From assembly GCF_910589235.1 (NCBI RefSeq), contig NC_060955.1, positions 14,528,837 through 14,592,836 on the forward strand: 64,000 bases of DNA, read 5' to 3'. Source of the DNA: Vespa crabro. Lineage: Eukaryota; Arthropoda; Insecta; Hymenoptera; Vespidae. Positions 25,844-36,634 of this stretch are shown here, one piece after another (the first letter of the stretch is position 1; the number at the start of each line of letters is the position of its first letter). Both the position numbers and the translations under genes were made by a program. The notes beneath the pieces were generated by a model. The model was not told the origin of the DNA. It did no database searches and worked only from the letters and a program-made list of their open reading frames with translations.

Positions 25844-25884
25844 CTCCTGTTACGCGAAACTAGAAACAGATTGACAATGAGAAA
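25844..25884 (+). other. Possible alternative 5' exon
   Basis: TTTTTCAG precedes 41 bases that end at GAGAAA|GTAAGG. An initiator-like TTCAGTA lies at 25829-25835, so it could instead be the end of an alternative first exon. CG-rich sequence and a C8/CT tract lie just upstream (25740-25795). Confidence 0.25.
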
Positions 25885-26598
25885 GTAAGGTGCAGAGACA
25901 AAGGTATATGTATGTTAATGTATGTACACCACTAACACGAAATCGAAAAGATTTTTTTTTAATGTTTCAAATTATCAAGAGTAAAACAAGAAAGATAGAA
26001 GAAGATAAAGAACTAGTCAAGTTGACATTTTCGAGAAAATTTTGGAAGTGAAAGACAACACTCCATAGTAGACGCTTTCATAAGACACGTTTAAGATGTA
26101 CTTTTTCATTTTCTTAGATGTTCCCTTGACGAACCCTTTAATCCTTAATCGAAAGAGGTCGTATTGCGTTTCCAGTATTTAGCGTTACGTCTAATCGATA
26201 TTCGAGTTAATTGACGTTGCCATAATATACCGCATCTGCTATCTTCGTGCCTTCCTATGTGCTATTTAGGGATAAGAAGGTTAAGCGTACAATTATATGT
26301 TTTCTTATAATTTTCGTTTTTCAAAATATCCAACGAATATTAAACGGAAGCTGTTATTTTCTTTGAAAAATGAAAAACCCCTTGTCCTCGTCGCGCAAGT
26401 TTAAATTTCGTAATAATTTCTTCTTAATTATGTTATTAGATCTGAGACTAATTTATTTATTCTTATATTTTTCTACATATTTTATGGACGAAATTTCCGT
26501 TTTTCATACTATTTTTCATGCCATCTGTATCGAGATATTTACACGTTGATATGTTGACTTTGTTTTCTAAAATATATTATGTTTTTATCTTTTTTCAG

Positions 26599-26661
26599 AA
26601 GGGAGCATACACCAAAACTCAATTATGAATCCTGAGACGATGATAGCGAGTCATAGTTAAG
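26599..26661 (+). other. 5'UTR exon 2 of the main gene
   Basis: A strong acceptor (TATCTTTTTTCAG) and a strong donor (TTAAG|GTAAGA) bound 63 bases. Spliced to the exon at 41129, it puts a TAG in frame ahead of the ATG at 41141, so it is untranslated with respect to the main product. It carries a complete upstream ORF. Confidence 0.65.
26625..26660 (+). CDS. Upstream ORF in the 5'UTR exon
   Basis: ATG at 26625 with 11 codons (MNPETMIASHS) and TAA at 26658, one base before the exon ends. It lies entirely within exon 2 and ahead of the main start, so it may reduce translation of the main frame. Whether it is translated is unknown. Confidence 0.4.
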   Translation: MNPETMIASHS

Positions 26662-27597
26662 GTAAGAATTTTTCCTCCGTGAAAAAATCTAAGGAGAGAA
26701 GTAAAATAAAAGGCTCGTTTGTCCGAATATTTGATTATACTCGTTGCACAAGAGCAAAACAAAATTTAGAGTAGACACAATTAATATTTAGTGGATTCGC
26801 GAAATTCGAGTCATTAGATCAAATCAACGAAGTCGTTTTTGGCTAACGACTATTGCGTTTTGACTTGCGAGATTGCAGCAATAACGAATGCTTTCTCAAC
26901 ATGCTTTTACGTGTAAATAAGTAGTGAGTATGAGCTATTATTAGAGAGCATTTTTTGCTTCTATCGACGACTACTCATCTCCTTCTTCCTTCTTCGATTT
27001 TCGATCGATTTCTCATGGATATGATGAACCAATATGTACTTGTATGCATCGTATATACGTAAGATTCTGTAAAATGAGAACGCAAGAATATTCACTGAAA
27101 ATAGAATATTCACGAAAAATATGCACTAAAAAGTCTGAAAAAAGTCAATTTTAAAAATGGCTAACATGATACTTTAAAAACTATTTAACCGATTGGTTGC
27201 AAATTTTGGAATATTCCTTCAGTGCATATGTTGTTATAGCCTATACTAAAATGAATTCAAAATATTTTTTTTCATCCGTTAATGATACGAAAAAATATAA
27301 AAATCAGAAATCAAATATCAATGTGTCACCATTTTTTCAACTATCGATTTGCTTCTTTTATTTTGCTACCTGCTATAGCTAAACTCGTTCGAAGTAAGAA
27401 TCACTTAAGTTTCTTTTATTTCAAATGAATAGAATAGCGAGAATCACGTGGGCCATGGGAAAATGTCCAAATGTTTACGTTGCCATAAATTTTTATTATT
27501 TTTTTCTAATAAAAGTTTTAAACATTACAGAAACATGAATAAATATATGAAACAAATTTTGACTGAAAAAATTGTTACTTTTAAAAGTTACTTTATG

Positions 27598-27652
27598 TTA
27601 CTTTATAAAAAATATAAAAACTTGTTACTTTATAAAAAAATATAAAAACTTG
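27598..27652 (+). repeat. 27/28-base tandem duplication
   Basis: Two adjacent units of TTACTTTATAAAAAATATAA plus AACTTG that differ by one A, followed by a partial third unit. Confidence 0.8.
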
Positions 27653-29290
27653 TTAAAAAAACTTTACTATAGAATAAAATACTCCCTTAAGAATATTTTT
27701 CAACTATTACAAATAATTTTTATCAAAAAATACATCCAAAGTTTCTTCCTCAGATTGTCTTTTCTTCATTACATTATACTATTTCGTTTTCGTCGGTAAA
27801 AGATGTAGGTTCAAGAGGAACAAGTAAATACAGAGTTTTTTAACTTTTATCAATTATACCTAAGTTAGGTACAAAATTTCAATTCAGACGAATCATGAAC
27901 CAATTTTTTTTGAATTGTAATCAACTTTTGTGGCTAACTATTATCAGATGTAATAAAACTAGAAAAATATCTTGATTCATACAGAATTATAACAAAGTCA
28001 TTAATGAAATCTTATGATTATAAAGAAAATTATTAAACTATTTATTATTTCAAATATTAATAATTATACGAACACATATGAGATAAAAAAATAAAAACTG
28101 TTTAAAAGTCCAGTATATACTTAAAAGCTTCCATAAAGCAACACAACTTTTTTAGAACACACTAAAATTGCCGATAAATGTATGGTATTTTAATAATATA
28201 GTTACAAAAGGAACACGTGCCATAAAATTTCTTAACTTTCGACAAAGTTTGATGCTTCGTGAGTGTACAAATAAATAAAGAAATTCGGTACATTTTTTCC
28301 TTCGAATAGTACAAATTTTACAGCTTCCACAAAATTTTTGAAATTGACTTTTTTCTGGCTTTTCAGTGCAAATACCCCACTGTGGAATGGACGGGCAGAT
28401 ACGAATAGACAAATAAAAAGTAGAAGAGAGTTTGTGAGAGACCAAGAAAAAAGATGGAAGGAGAAAAATTAGCAGAGTAAAGAGTATGGACTAAAAAGAA
28501 AAGCGAAAACGAAAAATATCTTATAACGAAGAGTAAAAGCAATGCGTTTATTGGATTTTCGCCATAAAACGCATTGTACATACTATACGGTACGTGTATC
28601 TACGTATTTACACCCTTATTTCATGAATAGCTTCGCCGAGCATGCGTTCGCTTAGGCTCACAAAAACGAGTCGCCTTTTGTATGATCTACTCTTTATTTT
28701 TATCTTTTTCTTTCTTTGTATTTTTATTTTAAAAGAAAAATCGTCTGTAAGCAAACGCGTCAAATGTGTGCGCGCGAAGAAGTCGCGGTTACTTTTCCTA
28801 TCTGCTCGTTACGAATTTAGCGCGTGTACGTAGGTAAATAAACCTACGTCTATTTTTTAGGTCCAGTAGACTGAACCTCAGAAACGATTATATTTTACGT
28901 GGAATGAGAATAGTCCAGAGTTCTTCTGAAAATCTCTTTCGACTACCCCGCTAGTATTTTTCCATGTGTATTTTCTCTTTTCTGTTTTTTTCATTTTATA
29001 TAATTTTTCTATTGTGTATATTTTTTCCGATAATCAACATTAGTTTGAATTTAAATTATAAATTATTAATACTCTGTCTAAATATATGTACATCATCGTA
29101 TGAGTTTTTTACTCTAAATTTTATCATATTCGTTGTCATAGCTGATAATAGAGCTTTCCTTGTATTAATTTAATTTACCATAGGGAAAAAATAGATCAAT
29201 GTGCAAAAAAATAGTGTAACGTCGAAATTTGTTGTGTCACGAACTTTAGGGGGAATAATCTCGTAAAGTAAAAAATGGAGGAACGTATGC

Positions 29291-29354
<64 letters not shown>

Positions 29355-29418
29355 GGATAGATAGATGGATAGATAAATCGATAGATGGACGGACGAACAG
29401 ACAGACAGACAGACAGAC
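29291..29418. repeat. (AGAT)n then (ACAG)n compound microsatellite
   Basis: About 90 bases of AGAT with occasional GGAT variants lead into ACAG units at 29397-29418. The repeated Ile-Tyr-Leu-Ser frames on the minus strand are an artefact of this repeat. Confidence 0.95.
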
Positions 29419-31489
29419 AAATAGATAAATAGAGAGTGAGAGGATTAAGATCGGACCATGATAAATTTATAAAAAAGATCTTTGTTTTATGAGTGAGTTG
29501 GTGCAGGGCACAATATCTTACAATCAAGATTATGGATCTACTACTCTCACGTTTTATTTCGCGAGAGTTTTCCTTCTACATGCTTTTTCTCCCATCGTTA
29601 GACCTTCCTGTGAATCTCGCGAAAGCGAGAAAGACCAAAGTTTCACTTTGGTACTGTTCATTGTTCGAATCGACGACTTTAATCATGGCTCCTTTTAAGG
29701 GAATACGCATTTCACCCGATGAATTGTCTTTCTTTTTTTCTTTTTTATCTATTAGTTAATAATTTAAAATATTAATTAATTAAAAATATTAATTTTTATT
29801 AAATATTCTGTAAAAGTAGAACGTGTTGTATACGAAAAAATTAAATAAGGTTCTAATTTAGGAATATTGATATAAGAAAAAAGTGTAAGAAAAAAGTTGC
29901 ATTTATACGTGGACAAAAAGGTGAAACGCAGATGTTGGACTGCACATGCAGCACAGCTTTGAATAGGAAGATGTCCAATGTGAGAACGACGTGCCTTCCA
30001 TCCTGGTCGAAAACTTCCCTCCTATGCCTCCCTCTCTTTTCCTCTTTTTCTTCATTTTGTAATTTTTCTTCTCTTCAGAATAACTCGACATGTTCTATTT
30101 TTTCAATAAGATTAGATGACGTACGATTTTGCAAAATAGCATTCACATGTAGCGAGTACTCAGATACAAGGATAAAGTATGACAGGTTAAATTAAATCCG
30201 AGCCTTGCAATTAATACAAGATTCTGTGGGCTTTGCGTTTTTGGATTAAGCACTTAAAATTTCCATGGCCCTCTGGGATTCTCTTTAACTCTGATCAAAT
30301 ATTTACTTTTATTATCTCGTCTTAACCTTTGAAATACTTGATTCAACTGCTTTAATTTAATTTTACTGCTTTATATTATTTCTTTTTCAGCGTGGTTTTG
30401 TAAGTTTCACAGTATCTTTTGTTTTGAAAGAAAAACTAAAAAAAAAACAGAAGTGTTCTATGATCAGTAAGAGAATAGAAGGTTCTTGTGTTTTTATAAT
30501 TACTACGATCGTACTATCGCAAAACTGTCATAAAATTTAATTATTCATACAAGTCTTAGTTAATTATTCCTTTTCTACCAGCATGAAAATACATCGAATC
30601 TACGGACATTGGCCCAGAATATACAGAAATAGGACGATCGATTGTTGGGGTCAGTGACTCAGATGAATTTTCTCTCAAAGAAAAGAAGTTATTGATTGAT
30701 ATTGTAGCTATCAAACATATATCGTTATTGTTAAAATACTGTCACTTTGAACGTAGTAAAATTTATTATAATTTCTTTTTGTATCTCTACCGATTATTCG
30801 CATTTTTATTGCAGAAAATAAAAAAGCTGAGAAAAAAGGTTCACTTCACGTTTATCTTATTGTGTCTGTGACATAATTATCCTATCATTGATCGACAATT
30901 ATTTGATGTGGAAAATTTTCGTACTTAAAGCTTAATTTGATGGTTAGATATTTTAGTAGATATATGATGATAGTAGATATTTTATTATGAATAAGAGACA
31001 TGGAAATAAAATACTTATAATGAAGACATAGATCCGTCGCGCTTTAAATAGATGTCGATAGTGAGTCATCGGTCATCTTTAATACTTTTGGCCCAAATCG
31101 TGCATTCGGTATTATGTTATGAATTGATTCATAATTCGTATATACAAGTAGATCTAGCAATATGAGCCGTTTTTTATAAAAATGGTATAAATCTATTTTC
31201 TTTGTTAATAAAATATTTAAGAGTTTGCATTTCACTCAATTCAAAGATATTGACAAATAATAATTTTTTTCCATATCTTTTGGAATGTAAATTAATTTAA
31301 ATTTATTATCCATTAATTCTTACAAGAATTACTTTAAAAAATAAGAGTTTTTATGGGCCATAAATAGATTTACATCACTTCCATAATAAATGATTCATAT
31401 ATTCGCTACTACAGCGTAAGGAATAGAACGTATTTTGTTCATTTGTTTTTTCTTTTTCATTTTGCTTCATTCGCATTGTATGCCTTTAT

Positions 31490-31815
31490 ATATAAAATAA
31501 TTCTAGGTAAGATAACCCTGCGGGTGAGATGACTCGGTCTTATATTTTATAGATATAGTGCGATTTTCAAATATTTTTAATGATAGAATTGACAATTATT
31601 TTAAAACTCATGAATTTTTATTTGTTTTTAACTAAGAAATTAGATGTTATTTATAATACAGGAATTAAATATTTTCAAAAAATTTCTGCTTGTTTATTAA
31701 ATCATAATTTACCAAAAAATAATAACTTATTTGAATACAGTAAATTAATATAATATTTAAAGGTTATTGAAATTAGAAAGTAAGAGATATTGATAATTAA
31801 ACCTGACTCAGCTAA
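31490..31815 (+). repeat. Dispersed repeat, copy A
   Basis: It begins GGTAAGATAACCCTGCGGGT, then GAGATGACTCGGTCTTATAT, ATAGTGCGATTTTCAAATAT and TTAATGATAGAATTGACAAT, and ends near CCTGACTC. The same blocks in the same order lie inverted at 42055-42515. It sits next to a piggyBac-type transposase fragment and may be the end of that element. Confidence 0.65.
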
Positions 31816-32115
31816 TGTAAAATTGAATTAAATTATAGCGAAATTGCAATTGGTTTTTTTTTTTTTTAATCAAATTGCTTAAATTTATGGATATTATAGC
31901 CAAACTTAAACATTCATATTTTTTTTATTAAAAAGAAAAAAGAAAAATAAACAAAAACTGAATATATAGAAAAAAGTAATAAATTTAATTGTCCTTTCTA
32001 AGCATTCGAGCAGAAAATTCAACTGTGTTAACTTTCCTTTATTATATATTGTTTTTATATAATAAAAAGAAATTTAAGGAAACAATGTGTTGAACAAAAA
32101 GGTGAAGAAATTTGT

Positions 32116-32300
32116 TTATAATATCTTTTTAGTCTTTTTTGCTGTTGAATATGCAACTATACCATTATTTACATTCATTCCATTCATTTTCTTATTATAG
32201 TCAACTTCTTCAAGTTTTTCTTTTACATTCCTTTTTTCTATTTCCACTATATTGTCATCATGAATTGTACTAAGAAATAATACATCTCTTTTATCTTCAA
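32116..32300 (-). pseudogene. piggyBac-like transposase fragment
   Basis: On the minus strand one open stretch reads DKRDVLFLSTIHDD, then VEIEKRNVKEKLEEVDYNKK, MNGMNVNNGIVAYSTAKKTK, and then a stop. The WxDKRxVxxLSTxH and VxxYNKxMxGVDxxDxxxAYY pattern is that of the DDE domain of piggyBac-family transposases. Here the GVDxxDQ segment has become GMNVNNG, so a catalytic-core acidic position looks lost. About 60 residues survive of a protein normally several hundred long, and upstream frames are interrupted by stops. It is a dead remnant inside the second intron of the main gene, in antisense orientation. Confidence 0.6.
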
Positions 32301-32649
32301 AAACATTATTTTGTTTCTATATTTTGCAATATGTTCCCTTTCTTTAGATTTTCATCAAAGATAGAACAGATATCTTGACAAGATAACAGATAGAAATTTC
32401 GAAAAAACAAAGAGAAAAATATACTTGGAAATTTATAAATATTTTATTTGTGCAAATTTTTTCAAATGATTTTTTTTATTTCTTTGTTTAAAAATAATCT
32501 TAAATATTAAATTTATGAATATACTTTAGCTTTTACCAAAATTTAAATTGAAAATTAATTTTAAAACTTAAATTTAAAGAAGGTAATTTTTTTCGCACGA
32601 GTATATTTGTCAACATCAAAAAATACCATTTATTTATGACGAATATACT

Positions 32650-32950
32650 TGTCAAAAACAGTTAAGAGATCAAGATATCGATCTTGGATGAACGTATCGT
32701 GTTTGGGTTCGACAACCCGTTACATCGAGCTGGACAGACAACTCGGATAAGGCTAACGTTGCGCGATACTTTAGTTTCATACTTTCTCTATCATTACTCG
32801 TTGCGTAACGGCGGAACGCTTGACCTAACGCGTACTCATAGGCTAGTAACAACTCAAGGAAGTGAGAGGAAACAGGCTATCGACACGTTGGGACTTCTTG
32901 AGAGTAGGTACACAAAATCTATTATTATAATGGAACAGGGAGAACATCTT
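32650..32950. other. CG-richer island of unknown origin
   Basis: About 270 bases with clearly more CG than the flanks, open on both strands but with no splice support (plus 32684-33037, minus 32670-32852). It lies directly beside the piggyBac remnant and a TTAA at 32661. It could be transposon sequence or a conserved element. Confidence 0.3.
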
Positions 32951-35900
32951 TCTTGGACGATCACAAATCGTGTGTCGAAACGTGCTATAATTCAACAAGA
33001 AATCGATATAACCACTTACATAATATTATATATGTAAGTGTATATTGGCTTAATAATCGTTCTACGTGTCACGTGTTACATCATAAGTACAAGAAATTTA
33101 CTGTTCGTCTATACTTTTTCTTTATCTATTTCTATCTTATACTTTTGTAAGTTTATCGTCGAAAGTGATCATTCATAACGTACATAATCGAGTGAATCTT
33201 TCAAATATAAGAACTTTTCTGGTTTCGAATATTCCGCGTATATCTTCCCGATGATATAGCTCATCATCTCGCTACTTTTCTCTTTTCCTTAAATCTCTAT
33301 ATAACGCAGATCCTTCAATATAACGCAGTTTTAACCAGTCGTTTTTTAGCAGCTGACTCGATTAGGAGATAGTGTCCCATAGAACCTAGCGAATAATCTT
33401 AGGTTTTATACATTAAACATGATCATACAATATATCTTAATATTAAAATATTTATATTAACATAAATATCATGTTAAAACTAATCAGGCAAAATTCTTTT
33501 AAAATTGCTAACCAATCATTATCATGTTTCACGAAAGTGTTCTGAATTTTCAATGAAATTGATTCAGCAATACTGTTACTTTTTAACTTCATAATTTGTT
33601 ATAAAGGTAGACAACAGTTTTAAAATAGTCTTTCAATTTAAATAATATATAAAAAATAAAAAATATCTTCATATTCTGTAAAAGTTGTATAAAATTCCAA
33701 TAATATCATTTCGACTATTAACATGTTATTACAATATGTTAATTTTTAAAATAAAAATGTTTATAATCAAATAAATGCCATTTTGAAAATTGTCAAACAA
33801 TCAATCTGAAATTTTTCTTCAGATATATCTATTAACTATGCGTAAAATTCTTATATTCATTCAGCTAATTTGTTTTTAAAATTTAGAAAAATTTACAAAC
33901 ATATTTAGAAAATGTTATAATTTATGTAGAATTTTAAACAGAATTGAAAAATTTCATTTTTATCAAAATGGTGTAACGAGACAATGGTTATTTCGATACT
34001 CCTTGGGGCCATGTTAAACAATAATGTAGGAAAGAATGAAAATGTTTCTTCAACCGATATTATAAGGGAAAAGCCCAACCAGACAGCTTCGAGTAAAGAA
34101 AAAATGTACTTGGTAAAAATACAACTAAATATTCGCTCTCGCTCTCTTTTCTTCTACTATAGAAATAGAACAATATAGTTTTTGAAAGTTTCAATATTTT
34201 TTAAACTGGCCAATCAGTTGCGTCACTTTCTTTGTTAACTCTACTTTTGTATGAGAAATATCCTAATAAAAATTTCGCTTGGAAAAAAGTGAATGATAAT
34301 TGATTGTATTTTCTCTTAACGTTAGTAGTAAGCGTCGAAGGGATGATACTCACTCTGTCACGCTATCCTACTATTTAAACTTGGAAAAAAATGAGGTCGT
34401 AGACGCAGAAAGAAAAAGAAAGGAGGAAAGTAGTCTCCTACTAGGTTGAGTTTGAAATTAGTTTCATTTCGTCGTGGTGCTTTGCGATTTGATGTGTTAT
34501 GGTAAGCGAGAAGTCGAGTCAAATTGAAGGCCTAGGATATGGATTAAGAGTATAGGCTGGAAGGTGCAAGCTAGGGAATGCCATTCTCGTTCATCGCCTT
34601 AGCACCACTTTAATTTTGGTTTATACTGGATATTATCGATTCCCAACCTCTGTGACTACGCGCGTTTTCTATCTTTTCTCTATATCCGAGCAAATCTTCA
34701 AATTTAAAGAAATTTCATCACGAGGGATTTCTGCTAGATGGATGTACTTCAGGATCGATTTCGAGTCAAAGGACACCAAAACGTATATGAAATTTTCATC
34801 AAGTATAGGTATGTATTTGAAACTTATGCTAATTTAATTGCAATTCGTTTACATGCTCTATTTTTTACATCGTAATATTATTTAAATAATATAATTTACG
34901 AATTCGTAATGATTGACAAATTGATCGCGTATTATAGTTTTAAGTGTGTTCTTTCTATGCGTCTACGCATAGCTTGTATGTGCGTATATGAAGTTCGATC
35001 AAATATATTATACAATCGTGACGTCGGCAAATAACGAGAAAGGAACTTTCAATTTTCTCGAAGATTCGCTTTCAATACTCTCGAGTCGTATTTATACGCA
35101 TGTATGTTGTGTGTGCATGTATGTAATGATAAAGAGGGAGAGAGAGGGGGGAGGGAGGGGAAAGAGAGAGTTCAACTAATATCATATACCGAGATTTTCT
35201 TCTCTTCTTTTCTTCCTCCCTCCTTCTCCTCTTTCTCTTCTCTTTACTATACGCGCTTCGACAATCTTAGTTCTCGTTCAAGTTCAGCAACTTTTGTTAT
35301 ATTCGATCATACAATATATTACCAAGTTAATTATGATTATTTATATTCTTCCTATTAGATGGCATTACTGCTATTCTATATTCTTCGAGTTCGATACACT
35401 CATTTCGTTTCTCAAAACGTAAGGGCAAAAAGAAGGAAACAATTTTTGACTCTTTCGAGATGATCGTTAAGAAAAATACTTGGAGCCTTTTACTTGATTC
35501 ACTTTTATGTACGTGGATATACATATTTATGAAACACTTGAGTATCGTACGGATTGAAAGGGAACTTTTAATATTCGCCCTCGTCGGATGAATGAAAGTT
35601 ATTGCAATGAAAAGAGAGAGGGAGAGAAAGAGAGAGAGAGAGAGAAAGAGAGTCGAAGAATGCGATACGATCATCAAATTTTAGAGGCCCTTTTTTGTTG
35701 GATCTGAAAACGAATGGCAAATACGTTTTCTAATCATAAATTATAAAAAGATCGCATGATTAATAGTGCAAAATGTTAGTAATATAGTACAATCTTACAA
35801 TCTTAGGATTAGTTTGAAATTTCATCTTCGAAAATTATTATATGTCGATTATGTATGTAACATCAAATTCGTTTTTATATTTCTTTATCGATATATAGAA

Positions 35901-36487
35901 TAAAAAATGTCAGATAATTCAAATAACTAGATAACAGTTTAAAGTAATAAGTACACTATTGAACAATTATATTATTAATAATTTTTTGTTTCTATTAAAA
36001 AAATAAAATACTGAAATTATGAATAAAGTGAAAATATAATTGTAATTTTCAGGATAAAACGTGTCTCGTTATTAACATAGACAACAAATACAAGAAAATC
36101 TTAAATTTGTAAGTATTTGAGAAATATATTTCGTTTTATGTTATTAATAGCATTTGATCTAATAGACTCACGAATTAAATCAGTATTATAATGGAAGCAC
36201 GTAAGAAAGGAGCGAGAATGGGAGAGATAAGAACAAGAGAGTGAATCAATAACGATGGCTACGCGGTATTCTGCGCAACGCCAATGAAGCTTAAGCGTTC
36301 ACTTGGAAAACGGAAAATCGTGTAAAAAATCGAAGGTCAATGAAAGTATACGTTTACAAACTGGAGTGACAATATTCCAGAAGAAAGAATTATTGTTTAT
36401 CGTAAAATAATGCGAGTGCGAATAAATAATCGTGCTCATGCTCGTTATTGGTTCACTATGTTTCTCTCCTGGTTTCTTCTGATGCAG
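32951..36487 (+). other. Intron continuation, no gene seen
   Basis: AT-rich. It includes a G-rich/GA run at 35130-35170 and a GA tract at 35611-35652. No exon-like segment was found. Confidence 0.45.
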
Positions 36488-36634
36488 GCCAGTGGGTCAC
36501 CCTGAACGCACTACTCTGTACAATCTCCCCCACTCTCTCACAGTTTCGCCGATATATCTCAGCTAGCGCTGTCAGGCCGTTTACTCGGCCATTACAATTT
36601 CAATGGACGTACCCATCGAAGATAACAAAGATTG
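36488..36634 (+). other. Possible alternative exon or conserved element
   Basis: A good pyrimidine tract and acceptor (CTCCTGGTTTCTTCTGATGCAG) precede 147 bases of balanced base composition ending at a weak donor, ATTG|GTATTT. One frame is open throughout (QWVTLNALLCTISPTLSQ at its start). A second strong acceptor, TTTCTACTTTACAG, lies at 36977. Spliced between exons 2 and 3 it would be untranslated unless it carries its own start. It may equally be regulatory DNA. Confidence 0.3.

Larger units (their letters stand above)
26662..31489 (+). other. Intron of the main gene (first part of a 14.5 kb intron)
   Basis: AT-rich with no supported gene. It holds a 27-base tandem (27598-27652) and the GATA/GACA microsatellite (29291-29418). 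Confidence 0.5.

Noticed and set aside
29196..29527. Minus-strand frames of 74 and 93 codons
   Set aside because: They are translations of the GATA/GACA microsatellite.
30380..30405. Acceptor and GTAAGT donor nine bases apart, as in a recursive splice site
   Set aside because: The two signals are not directly abutted and the nine-base segment has no other support.
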